This document shows positions 26,368 to 35,067 of a DNA stretch of 64,000 bases, in pieces. The DNA lies in assembly GCF_003939025.1 (NCBI RefSeq), contig NZ_RQIH01000016.1:62001-126000 (forward strand), in the 5' to 3' direction. The DNA comes from Rhizobium sophoriradicis. Its GTDB lineage: Bacteria; Pseudomonadota; Alphaproteobacteria; Rhizobiales; Rhizobiaceae. The position numbers and the translations under genes are program-made. Positions within the stretch are counted from its first letter, which is position 1, and every line of letters begins with the position of its first letter. Under the pieces are notes generated by a model. It was not told the origin of the DNA and made no database searches. It was given only the letters and a program-made list of their open reading frames with translations.

Positions 26368-27405
26368 TCACATCCAATCCATGACGACCTTGCCGGAGTT
26401 GCCCGACCGCATCGCCTCGAAGCCGTCTCGGAAATCGTCGATCTTGATCCGGTGGGTGATGATGGGCGAAAGATCGAGGCCGCCCTGGACGAAGGCGATC
26501 ATCTTGTACCAGGTCTCGAACATCTCACGGCCATAGATACCCTTGAGATTGAGCATCTTGAAGATCACCTTGTTCCAGTCGATTTCGAAGCCGGCCGGCG
26601 CAATGCCGAGAATGGCGATCTTGCCGCCATTGTTCATCTTGTCGATCATGTCGCGGAAGGCGGGTGCTGCGCCTGACATTTCCAGCCCGACATCGAAGCC
26701 CTCGGTCATGCCGATCGCCTTCATCACGTCGGCGAGATTTTCCTTCGACGCATCTACGACGTGGTCGATGCCGAGATTGCGCGCCAGATCCAGCCGATGC
26801 GGATTGATATCGGTGATGACGACTTTGCGGGCGCCAGATCGTTTGGCGACCAGCGCCCCCATGATGCCGATCGGCCCGGCGCCGGTAACAAGCACGTCCT
26901 CGCCGACGAGATCGAAGGAGAGCGCGGTGTGCACGGCATTGCCGAACGGATCGAAGATCGCGGCAATCTCATCGGAAATATCGTCCGGGATCGGCACGAC
27001 ATTGCTTTCCGGAATGCAGACGAACTCGCCGAACGAACCCGGCCGGTTGACGCCGACGCCGAGCGTGTTGCGGCAGAGATGCCCCCTGCCCGCCCGGCAA
27101 TTGCGGCATTTGCCGCAGACGATATGGCCCTCGCCGGAAACCCGCTCGCCGACATGATAGCGAGTGACCGCCGAGCCGATCTCGGCGATCTCGCCGGAAA
27201 ATTCATGGCCGACGACCATCGGCACCGGAATGGTCTTCTGCGCCCACTGGTCCCAGTTCCAGATATGCACGTCGGTGCCGCAGATCGCCGATTTCTTCAC
27301 CCGGATCAGCACATCGTTCGGCCCGACCTCCGGCACCGGCACATTCTCCATCCAAAGCCCGACCTCAGGCTTCGATTTGACCAGCGCCTTCATCATGTTC
27401 GACAT
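26368..27405 (-). CDS. tdh: L-threonine 3-dehydrogenase
   Basis: The start at 27405 (MSNMMKALVKSKPEVGLWME) gives 345 aa, the family length. Catalytic zinc site: CGTDVHIWNWDQWAQ and GHEFSGEI. Structural zinc: CGKCRNCRAGRGHLC. NAD fold: VTGAGPIGIMGALVAKR. It oxidises threonine to 2-amino-3-ketobutyrate, which Kbl (next upstream) splits to glycine and acetyl-CoA. A RIME element separates it from kbl, unusual within an operon. Confidence 0.93.
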   Translation of the reverse strand: MSNMMKALVKSKPEVGLWMENVPVPEVGPNDVLIRVKKSAICGTDVHIWNWDQWAQKTIPVPMVVGHEFSGEIAEIGSAVTRYHVGERVSGEGHIVCGKCRNCRAGRGHLCRNTLGVGVNRPGSFGEFVCIPESNVVPIPDDISDEIAAIFDPFGNAVHTALSFDLVGEDVLVTGAGPIGIMGALVAKRSGARKVVITDINPHRLDLARNLGIDHVVDASKENLADVMKAIGMTEGFDVGLEMSGAAPAFRDMIDKMNNGGKIAILGIAPAGFEIDWNKVIFKMLNLKGIYGREMFETWYKMIAFVQGGLDLSPIITHRIKIDDFRDGFEAMRSGNSGKVVMDWM

Positions 27406-27445
27406 CGGCAATATCCCGCCCTTGTTCTGGTGCCGGACCTTGCGA

Positions 27446-27615
27446 CTCCCTCTTCTCCCCATCGGGGAGAAGGTGCCCGTAGGTCGGATGAGGGGGCCAC
27501 ACGGCACGCCATTAAACCTTATCTTGTTTCTCGCTCAACGCTCGAAACGTCGCTTCGCTCCGCCCCCTCATCCGACCCTTCGGGCCACCTTCTCCCCGCT
27601 GGGGAGAAGAGGGAG
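27446..27615. repeat. RIME-type element between tdh and kbl
   Basis: Outer arms are CTCCCTCTTCTCCCCATCGG at 27446 and its inverted relative ending AGAAGAGGGAG at 27615. Inner arms read GGTCGGATGAGGGGG and CCCCCTCATCCGACCC. This is the classic RIME arrangement. In an operon it would form strong hairpins in the mRNA and could reduce tdh expression. Confidence 0.8.
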
Positions 27616-27625
27616 AAAGCGGCAC

Positions 27626-28813
27626 TCAAATCACACCCAATTCCCGCCCTGCCTCGGCAAGGGCCGCAATCGCCCGCTCGACATCTTGGCGCGAATGCCC
27701 TGCCGACATCTGCGTGCGGATGCGGGCCTGCCCCTTCGGCACCACCGGGAAGGAAAAGCCGATCACGTAAATGCCCTTCCTCAGCATCAAAGCCGCCATA
27801 TCCTGGGCCAGCTTGGCGTCGCCAAGCATGACAGGAATGATCGGATGGCCTTCGCCGGCAAGCGTGAAGCCGAGCTTCGTCATCTCGCTGCGGAAGAGAG
27901 CGGCATTGTCGGAGAGGCGCTTGCGCAAGGCATCACCATTTGCGATCAGATCGAACACTTTCAGAGAGGCGGCGGCAATAACCGGCGCCAGCGTGTTCGA
28001 GAACAGATAGGGGCGCGAGCGCTGCCGCAGCCACTCGACGACCTCTGATTTCGCCGAGGTATAGCCGCCCGAGGCGCCGCCGAGCGCCTTGCCGAGTGTG
28101 CCGGTGATGATGTCGATCCGGCCCTCGACGCCGCAATGTTCGGGCGAGCCGCGGCCGTTCCTGCCGACGAAACCAACGGCATGGCTGTCATCGACCATGA
28201 CCATGGCGCCGTATTTTTCGGCGAGATCGCAGACGCCGCCCAAATTGGCGATGATGCCGTCCATCGAGAAAACGCCATCGGTGGCGATCAGTTTGAAGCG
28301 GCTGCCCTCGGCCCTCTTCAATTCCTCTTCGAGCGCCGCCATGTCGTTGTTGGCATAGCGGAAGCGCTTGGCCTTCGACAGCCTCACGCCGTCGATGATC
28401 GAGGCGTGGTTCAGCGCATCCGAGATGATCGCGTCCTCCTCGGAAAGCAGCGTCTCGAACAGGCCGCCATTGGCGTCGAAGCAGGAGGAATAGAGGATCG
28501 TGTCTTCCATGCCGAGGAAGGAGGAAATCCGGGCTTCGAGCTCTTTATGCTCCTCCTGGGTGCCGCAGATGAAACGCACCGAGGCCATGCCGTAGCCGTA
28601 GCGGTCGAGCGCCCGCTTGCCGGCCTCGGCCAATTCCTCATTGTCGGCAAGGCCGAGATAATTGTTGGCGCAGAAATTCAGCACCCGCTCGCCGGTGGAA
28701 ATCGCAATCTCGCCCGCCTGCTTGGAGCTGATGACCCGTTCGGACTTATAGAGCCCGGCATCCTTCAGCGCCGAAATCTCGGCGCGAAGATGGGAGAGAA
28801 ATGGCGAGGTCAT
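27626..28813 (-). CDS. kbl: Glycine C-acetyltransferase (2-amino-3-ketobutyrate CoA ligase)
   Basis: Length is 395 aa (E. coli Kbl 398). Class II PLP enzyme marks: NFCANNYLGLADNEELAEAG, VMVDDSHAVGFVGRNGRGSP and the PLP lysine in TGTLGKALGGASGG. It cleaves 2-amino-3-ketobutyrate with CoA to glycine and acetyl-CoA. It pairs with tdh in threonine catabolism. Confidence 0.95.
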   Translation of the reverse strand: MTSPFLSHLRAEISALKDAGLYKSERVISSKQAGEIAISTGERVLNFCANNYLGLADNEELAEAGKRALDRYGYGMASVRFICGTQEEHKELEARISSFLGMEDTILYSSCFDANGGLFETLLSEEDAIISDALNHASIIDGVRLSKAKRFRYANNDMAALEEELKRAEGSRFKLIATDGVFSMDGIIANLGGVCDLAEKYGAMVMVDDSHAVGFVGRNGRGSPEHCGVEGRIDIITGTLGKALGGASGGYTSAKSEVVEWLRQRSRPYLFSNTLAPVIAAASLKVFDLIANGDALRKRLSDNAALFRSEMTKLGFTLAGEGHPIIPVMLGDAKLAQDMAALMLRKGIYVIGFSFPVVPKGQARIRTQMSAGHSRQDVERAIAALAEAGRELGVI

Positions 28814-28919
28814 GCGCGGCCCTTCCTGATGTTTTTTATAGCGTCGGAGTTAGCATATCGCCATCGGCTTGTCTTCTTCAGCGCTGGGCCGAGAGCGAGA
28901 AGAACAACGGCCGGTCCGC

Positions 28920-30785
28920 TCAGTCGTCCTGCGCCAGGATGATCTCCAGGAAGGCGTCGCCATAGCGTTCGAGCTTGGCCTGACCGACGCCGGAAATGGC
29001 GAGCAGTTCCTGGCGGCTGCGCGGCCGTTCGGTGGCGAAGGCGATCAGCGTCGTATCGGGAAAGACGACATAGGGCGGCACGCCCAGCGATTTGGCGATT
29101 GCCATGCGCTCGGCCCGCAACGCCTCGAAGAGGTTGCCGTCGGCGCCCGACAGGGCCGATTTGCGCTCGCTGCGTTCAGCCTTCTTCGTGCGCCGTTCCG
29201 AGGCAGGCCGATCCTTGCGGAAGAATACCTGTCGCTCGTGCTTGAAGACGGCGCGCGCTTCCGGCTCCAATTTCAGCGCCCCATAGGCCTCGTGATCGAC
29301 GCGGATCAGCCCCATGGCGAGCAGTTGCCGGCAGACGGATTGCCAGGTCCGCGCCGGAATGTCCGTGCCGGCGCCGAAGACGGGCATATCGACATGGCCG
29401 AAACGCTCAGTCTTCTCGTTGACATTGCCGACGAGCACGTCGATGACGTGGCCGGCGCCGAAACGCTCGCCGGTGCGGTATACGGCAGCCAGCGCCTTGA
29501 TCGCTGCTTCCGTGCCGTCCCAGGTCTCGACCGGCTTCTGGCAGGTGTCGCAATTGCCGCACTGGCCGGCATGGGCTTCCCCGAAATGGGCGAGAATCGC
29601 CTGCCGGCGGCAGGAGGCGGTTTCGCAGATCGCCAGCAAGGCATTGAGCTTGGCGCGCTCGACCCGCTTGATCTCGACGGCGGCATTGCCCTCGTCGATC
29701 ATCCGACGGCGCTGAATGACGTCGGCCATGCCATAGGCCATCCAGACCTCCGACGGCAGGCCGTCGCGGCCGGCGCGCCCGGTCTCCTGGTAATAGGCTT
29801 CCACCGAACCCGGCAGGTCGAGATGGGCGACGTAACGCACATTCGGTTTGTCGATGCCCATGCCGAAGGCGACGGTGGCAACCAGGCAGAGGTTCTCTTC
29901 CTTCAGGAAGGCATCCTGATTGGCGTCACGAAGCGCCCGGTCCATGCCGGCATGATAAGGCAGTGCACGAACCCCCTGCCCGTTCAGCCAGTCGGCCGTG
30001 TCCTCGACTTTGGCGCGCGACAGGCAGTAGACGATGCCACTGTCGCCCTTATGGTCGGAGAGGAAGCGCAGAAGCTGCTGGCGCGGCTGATCGCGCTCGA
30101 CGATCTCATAGCTGATATTGGGCCGGTCGAAGCTGGTGGTGAAGATCTCGGCAGCGTCGAGCCCCAACCGCTCGACGATATCATCGCGCGTATGCGGATC
30201 GGCCGTTGCCGTCAGCGCTATTCTGGGAACACCGGGATATTGCTCGCCGAGCCGGCCGAGCTCACGATATTCCGGCCGGAAATCATGCCCCCACTGCGAG
30301 ACGCAATGGGCTTCGTCAATGGCAAACAGCGCAATCTTCTCATTGGCGATCAGCTCGCGGAACCCATCCGTCAGGATGCGCTCCGGCGTCACATAGAGAA
30401 GGTCGAGCTTGCCGCCCGAAAGCGCGCGGCGGACCTCGATAAACTCCTCGCGCGACAGCGACGAATTGAGCGCGGCGGCGCGGATGCCGAGCTGCTTCAT
30501 CGCCTCCACCTGATCGCGCATCAGCGCAATCAGCGGCGAAACGACGATGCCGACGCCCTCGCGGCAGAGCGCCGGGATCTGGAAGCACAGCGATTTGCCC
30601 GCTCCTGTCGGAAAGAGCACGACCGCATCGCCGCCAGAGACGACGTGCTCGACCACCTGCTGCTGCTTGCCGCGGAAGGAAGAGTAGCCGTAAACCTGCT
30701 TCAACACCTCGAGCGGCGGGCGGCCGGCGGAAAACAGCGCATAGGAGGCGGAAAAGCCAGCTTCGTTCCGTTCGGTTTGCGGCAT
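28920..30785 (-). CDS. recQ: ATP-dependent DNA helicase RecQ
   Basis: Length is 621 aa. Walker A is PTGAGKS (59-65), motif II DEAH is at 157-160, and the aromatic loop QWGHDFRPEYRELG follows. RQC zinc cysteines are in CETASCRRQ and CGNCDTC. A C-terminal HRDC domain (RAERMAIAKSLGVPPYVVFP) completes the family plan. It unwinds DNA in recombination repair. The ATG overlaps the dnaG stop (TGATG), so translation is coupled. Confidence 0.95.
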   Translation of the reverse strand: MPQTERNEAGFSASYALFSAGRPPLEVLKQVYGYSSFRGKQQQVVEHVVSGGDAVVLFPTGAGKSLCFQIPALCREGVGIVVSPLIALMRDQVEAMKQLGIRAAALNSSLSREEFIEVRRALSGGKLDLLYVTPERILTDGFRELIANEKIALFAIDEAHCVSQWGHDFRPEYRELGRLGEQYPGVPRIALTATADPHTRDDIVERLGLDAAEIFTTSFDRPNISYEIVERDQPRQQLLRFLSDHKGDSGIVYCLSRAKVEDTADWLNGQGVRALPYHAGMDRALRDANQDAFLKEENLCLVATVAFGMGIDKPNVRYVAHLDLPGSVEAYYQETGRAGRDGLPSEVWMAYGMADVIQRRRMIDEGNAAVEIKRVERAKLNALLAICETASCRRQAILAHFGEAHAGQCGNCDTCQKPVETWDGTEAAIKALAAVYRTGERFGAGHVIDVLVGNVNEKTERFGHVDMPVFGAGTDIPARTWQSVCRQLLAMGLIRVDHEAYGALKLEPEARAVFKHERQVFFRKDRPASERRTKKAERSERKSALSGADGNLFEALRAERMAIAKSLGVPPYVVFPDTTLIAFATERPRSRQELLAISGVGQAKLERYGDAFLEIILAQDD

Positions 30786-32785
30786 CAGTGGTTCGCCGCC
30801 CCTTTGACGCGGCCGGAAAGCACGCCGAAGCCGTCGATGATCGCCTCCTGGTTCTCAAGGCGCACGCCTTCCAGATGCACTTCCTGCTGGGCCCGTATCA
30901 GCTGAACGATCGCCTCGCCGTCGCCGGCTTCGGTGGCCAGCGCAATCTCGCGTTCGAGCTCCATCTTCTGCCGGCGCAGCGCCTTGGCCCGTTTGTGGAA
31001 GGCGAGCGCCTGGCGATAACCCTCACGCGCATCTTCCATCGCCGCCTCCTCGGTCGCCGTCCAGAGCCGGGCATTTCGCACCTGCTGGTCGAGGCTCTTG
31101 ATCAGCGGACCGAAGCCTTCGAATTCCAGCCGTTCGGTCAGATAGTCACGCGTCAGATGCGGGCCGGCAACGGCGGCCGCTGCGCCAAGCACCGCCGACC
31201 AGAGCCGTTGCAGCTCGCGGCTGTCATATTCGATCGCGGCGATCTCATCATAATCGTCGATCATCAGCGCCGGATGATTGACGATGGTGAGCGCCAGCAC
31301 GCTCTCGCGCAGCGCCGTATTGTCCCGGTGGCCGCGCACGGGGCCCGAGCGGGCAAGCCGGTCGGAAATAAGGCTCGGGCTTTTCGGCCCCGCCTTGCCG
31401 GGATTGTCGCGGCCCGCCCGGGAATTGCCGCCGAAACCGCGCCGCTCGCTATTATTGCGGTTCTGGAACTGCGGCTGGAAGAAAGCGTTCAGCCGGTCGC
31501 GGATATCCTGCTGGTAATGACGGCGCACATTCTCATCGGCGATGACGGCCACAAGCTGCTTCAGCCGCGCCTCGAGCTCGGCGCGCGCCTCGGGCGTATC
31601 GAACTTGCCGGTGTTGATCTCGCGGCTCCACAGCATCTCCGAAAGCGGCTTTGCCTGGCTCATCACCTTGTCGAACGGCGCGCGGCCCTCATCGCGCACG
31701 AGATCATCAGGGTCTTTGCCGTCGGGCAGCAGCGCGAAGCGGACGGAGCGGCCGGGCTTCAGATGCGGCAGCGCCAGTTCGGCGGCGCGATTGGCCGCAC
31801 GGATGCCGGCGCCGTCGCCGTCGAAGCAGAGCACCGGTTGCGGCACCATCTTCCAGAGCAGCTCGAGCTGGTTTTCGGTAAGTGCGGTGCCAAGCGGCGC
31901 AACGGCGTTCTCGACGCCCGCCTGATGGAGCGCGATCACGTCCATATAGCCTTCGACGGCAATGATGGTGCCGCTCGCATTGTCGTCCTGCTGATCGCCG
32001 CGGCCAGGCCCCTGGATCGCGCGGCGGGCGCGGGCGAAATTGTAGAGCACATTGCCCTTGTGGAAGAGTTCCGTCTCGTTCGAGTTCAGATATTTCGCCG
32101 GCGCATCGGCCGACATGGCGCGGCCGCCGAAGGCGATCACCTTTTCCCGCGACGAGAGGATCGGGAACATGATGCGGTCGCGGAAGCGATCGTAGGACAC
32201 CGGCACGTTTTCGTGAACGACGAGGCCGCAGGCCTCGATCAGCTCCTTCGAGACGCCCTTGCCGGCAAGGAATTCCTTGAGCGCATTGCGGCTGTCGGGC
32301 GCATAACCGAGGCGGAAGGTCTCGATGGTGCGCCCCGTCAGCCCGCGATCGCGCAGATAGGCGCGCGCCTTGGCGCCATTGGCGGTCTGCAGCTGGTCCT
32401 GGAAGAAGGCCGTCGCCATTTCCATGACGTCGATCAGTGAGCCGCGCTCCTTCTCGCGCTTTTCCATGACAGGATCGGCAAGCGGCATCGGCACGCCGGC
32501 CATATCGGCGATCTGCTGCACCGCCTCGGGAAAACTCAGGCCTTCCAGCTCGGTGAGGAAGCGGAAATGGTCACCGGTAACGCCGCAGCCGAAGCAGTGA
32601 TAGCGGCCCTTCCGGTCCTCGCAGTGAAAGCTCGGTGATTTCTCGCCGTGGAACGGGCAGCAGGCCCAGTAATCGCCGCGCGACACGTTGGTCTTGCGCT
32701 TGTCCCAGCTCACACGGCGCGCGATCACGTTCGAAATTGGAACGCGGTCACGGATCTCATCGAGAAAGGTGTTGGAAAAGCGCAT
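30785..32785 (-). CDS. dnaG: DNA primase
   Basis: Length is 666 aa. CHC2 zinc finger: Cys43, His46, Cys64, Cys67 in CPFHGEKSPSFHC / RYHCFGCG. Toprim: IIAVEGYMDVIALHQAG and LCFDGDGAGIRAA. The C-terminal DnaB-binding region is helical (KRAKALRRQKMELEREIALA). It makes RNA primers at the fork. The upstream gap of 670 bases holds its promoter and a candidate small RNA on the other strand. Confidence 0.97.
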   Translation of the reverse strand: MRFSNTFLDEIRDRVPISNVIARRVSWDKRKTNVSRGDYWACCPFHGEKSPSFHCEDRKGRYHCFGCGVTGDHFRFLTELEGLSFPEAVQQIADMAGVPMPLADPVMEKREKERGSLIDVMEMATAFFQDQLQTANGAKARAYLRDRGLTGRTIETFRLGYAPDSRNALKEFLAGKGVSKELIEACGLVVHENVPVSYDRFRDRIMFPILSSREKVIAFGGRAMSADAPAKYLNSNETELFHKGNVLYNFARARRAIQGPGRGDQQDDNASGTIIAVEGYMDVIALHQAGVENAVAPLGTALTENQLELLWKMVPQPVLCFDGDGAGIRAANRAAELALPHLKPGRSVRFALLPDGKDPDDLVRDEGRAPFDKVMSQAKPLSEMLWSREINTGKFDTPEARAELEARLKQLVAVIADENVRRHYQQDIRDRLNAFFQPQFQNRNNSERRGFGGNSRAGRDNPGKAGPKSPSLISDRLARSGPVRGHRDNTALRESVLALTIVNHPALMIDDYDEIAAIEYDSRELQRLWSAVLGAAAAVAGPHLTRDYLTERLEFEGFGPLIKSLDQQVRNARLWTATEEAAMEDAREGYRQALAFHKRAKALRRQKMELEREIALATEAGDGEAIVQLIRAQQEVHLEGVRLENQEAIIDGFGVLSGRVKGAANH

Positions 32786-33177
32786 TTATACCTCTTGGCC
32801 AGCCTCCATATAAGCTGCTTTGCCGCGCCATGCCACGAAACTTGTCAGGAAAACCCGCTATTCACAGGCAAGTGCACGCGTCCCTGATTGCGTCGCTTAT
32901 CCAATCAAAAACACGTTATCGCCCCTGCGACAGGGGTGCGACATTATTGTCCCCGGGGGACCAGAATTCCGCCGTCGCGCAAGCTTCGGCAAAGGCGGTC
33001 ATTTCCCATGATCCTCAAATAAATCGTTTGAAAACAAATTATTATCACCCTCTGTCACGATCCGCTCTGCTCTTTGCAGCGCCATCCGAGCCTCCGCTTC
33101 GACATCTCCAAAACCGACATTTTCGGCAATCATTATTTTTTTGTAATTTGAACAGGCCGCCGCCCCGCAATAAGTTC

Positions 33178-33343
33178 GATCTCAACAAAGCGATCCCCGA
33201 GCGAAGCACCATCCCTACCCCCGGCGCCGCTTCGCAAGGGTGCCTTTGCAAATACCCTCCGGCTTGGGCTTCGGCCCTGCGTGCCGGCGGAAGCAAAGTG
33301 CAAGAAGGCAGGAGCGCCCCCAGCTCCTGCCTTCTTAATTTTT
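33178..33343 (+). ncRNA. Candidate trans-acting small RNA, three hairpins
   Basis: Hairpin 1 pairs GCGAAGC (33201-33207) with GCTTCGC (33229-33235) around a C-rich loop (ACCATCCCTACCCCC). Hairpin 2 pairs CTTTGC (33244-33249) with GCAAAG (33293-33298), with an inner CCGGC/GCCGG stem and an exposed CCCTCC. Hairpin 3 is the terminator. C-rich single-stranded loops that can pair with ribosome sites are typical of alphaproteobacterial trans-acting sRNAs. A weak TTGAAC at 33148-33153 may be the -35. The 5' end is an estimate. Confidence 0.45.
33302..33343 (+). terminator. Strong rho-independent terminator, 14-bp perfect stem
   Basis: Arms 33302-33315 and 33323-33336 pair perfectly with a 7-base loop, followed by AATTTTT. 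There is no protein gene on the + strand upstream of it, so it must end some other transcript. Confidence 0.85.
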
Positions 33344-33455
33344 CGGCTTGCCCTGATACAAATTCCCTTTTGAAATTAACCGATTATTGACAAAACCGTT
33401 GACATCAGGCGCGTGCGTGAAGGAAGTATGGGCCGACTTTCCTGGACCCCTTCCC

Positions 33456-34343
33456 ATGGCCTTTACCGCTGAAACTCTTGCAGCGGACGATCGCTTTCTC
33501 GCTGCGATCCTCCACTGCGCCGATCAGATGCTCGCGATCTATCGTGAGAGCCCACGCATCGCCTCGATTTTCGCCGCACAGCAGCGCTGGCTGATGGCCC
33601 ATGCCGGTTTTGCGCTTCATTATGGCCATCCCGACTATGAAAAGAGCGGCCTCTATTCCGGCCGCTTCGTCGATTTTGCAGTCAAGAACGACATCGCCAG
33701 CCGCAACACGGCCGCAGCCTTCATGCAGGAAATGCTCGCCTATCGCTTCCTGCGTCCGGCTCCTGGTGCCGACAAGCGCACACGCTATCTGGAACCCACC
33801 GAAATCGCCGAGCAGCATTTCACCCGATGGCTCGTCACCCACATGATGATCCTCGACAGCCTCGACGGCGGTAAGCGCGCCGTCATCATCGCCGCCGATC
33901 CGGCGGCGATGATGACAGCGATCCAGCCGCGCATCGCAAAAGCAATCATCGGAAGCCAGGCGGTGCGCAGTCCAGGCCCCACCTTCAACCTCTTCAACTG
34001 GGCAAATTCCGGCGGGCTGGTGATGGACTACCTGATCTCGCGCCTTCCGGAATTTCCCCGGACGGCCGAGCGCGTCGCGGTCGGCCCCCTGTCGCTGCGG
34101 GAAATCCGCGACCAATTCATGATATCGAACACGCATCTGAAGCGGCTTCTGACGCAGGCCGCAACCATGGAAAGCGTCGGCTGGACCGAACCGTCCCGCA
34201 AGGGCGACTTCTGGCTGTCGCGCCGCTTCATCCTTGAATACTGGAATTATCAGGCTGCGAAATTCGCCATCGTCGACGCCGCCGCCGAGGCGGTGCTCGG
34301 ACCCGCGGTCCTGATCGAACCGCAGGCAAGACGCGTGGTCTGA
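33456..34343 (+). CDS. Conserved hypothetical protein with C-terminal winged-helix-like part, 295 aa
   Basis: The ATG at 33456 (MAFTAETLAADDRFLAAILH) is preferred; an earlier ATG lies at 33387 region only through TTG/ATG frames with no family support. The protein is helical. Residues about 215-250 (VGPLSLREIRDQFMISNTHL then KRLLTQAATMESVGW) look like a winged helix. A DNA-binding regulator is possible, but I do not recognise a named family. Its promoter may use TTGACA at 33399. Confidence 0.6.
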   Translation: MAFTAETLAADDRFLAAILHCADQMLAIYRESPRIASIFAAQQRWLMAHAGFALHYGHPDYEKSGLYSGRFVDFAVKNDIASRNTAAAFMQEMLAYRFLRPAPGADKRTRYLEPTEIAEQHFTRWLVTHMMILDSLDGGKRAVIIAADPAAMMTAIQPRIAKAIIGSQAVRSPGPTFNLFNWANSGGLVMDYLISRLPEFPRTAERVAVGPLSLREIRDQFMISNTHLKRLLTQAATMESVGWTEPSRKGDFWLSRRFILEYWNYQAAKFAIVDAAAEAVLGPAVLIEPQARRVV

Positions 34344-34344
34344 A

Positions 34345-34797
34345 TCAGTTCAACAGTTCCTTGACGGTCGCGGACGCCTTGGCGAAATCCATCTGGCCGG
34401 CATAACGCTCCTTGAGCGCGGCCATCACCTTGCCCATGTCCTTGGCGCCGACGGCACCGGTCTCGGCGATGATCGCCGAAACGTTGGCGCGCACTTCACT
34501 CTCCGAAAGCTGCTTCGGCATGAAATCCTGGATGACGGTGATTTCGGCGCGCTCCTTGGCGGCGAGTTCCGGCCGGGAATTCTCCTCGTAGATCTTTGCC
34601 GATTCGTCGCGCTGCTTCACCATCTTGGCGAGAATCTGCAGGATCTCGTCGTCGCTCGCCTGCTCCTTGCCGGCGCCACGATTGGCGATATCGCGATCCT
34701 TGATCGCGGCCTGAATCAGCCGGACGGTGGAAAGCCGCTCCGAATCCTTGGCCTTCATCGCCTCTTTCAGCTGGGTGGCGAGTTGATCGCGCAGCAT
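34345..34797 (-). CDS. GatB/YqeY domain protein
   Basis: Length is 150 aa. It matches the YqeY family along its length: MLRDQLATQLKEAMKAKDSE, STVRLIQAAIKDRDIANRG, DEILQILAKMVKQRDES and AKDMGKVMAALKERYAGQMD. The domain is the tRNA-binding tail of the GatB amidotransferase subunit; solo versions have unclear function. It is commonly next to carA and dnaG in rhizobia. AGGAGAAAAG precedes the start. Confidence 0.92.
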   Translation of the reverse strand: MLRDQLATQLKEAMKAKDSERLSTVRLIQAAIKDRDIANRGAGKEQASDDEILQILAKMVKQRDESAKIYEENSRPELAAKERAEITVIQDFMPKQLSESEVRANVSAIIAETGAVGAKDMGKVMAALKERYAGQMDFAKASATVKELLN

Positions 34798-35067
34798 GGT
34801 CTTTTCTCCTGATTTGATGCCGCTTCATAAACCACGCTGATGCGGGGGATCAAATAAATTGCGCGATCGGCGCGATAAAGCGCAGGAAAACGGCCGCAAT
34901 CCCGGTTACAAAGATTGACGCTCAGCGATTGCGTGGCTATCTACCGCCACCTGCACCAAAATTCGTGATCAGGCCTGAAGCGCGCGGCATTGCCGCGTCC
35001 ACACGCCTGCGAGATCAAATGGCAGCGAGCGCGGCAACGCGCATCGGCCGCCGGAAACGGGATGAAG

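Larger units (their letters stand above)
32786..33455. other. Long gap with candidate small RNA
   Basis: No protein gene is supported. The dnaG promoter lies at the left. The + strand carries three hairpins ending in a perfect terminator (33178-33343). Two TTGACA hexamers at 33386 and 33399 may belong to the promoter of the 295-aa gene. Confidence 0.5.

Noticed and set aside
28869..32440. Long + strand frames over recQ and dnaG (678 and 550 aa)
   Set aside because: Both are shadows of clear conserved genes on the minus strand; products look like reverse-complement artefacts.
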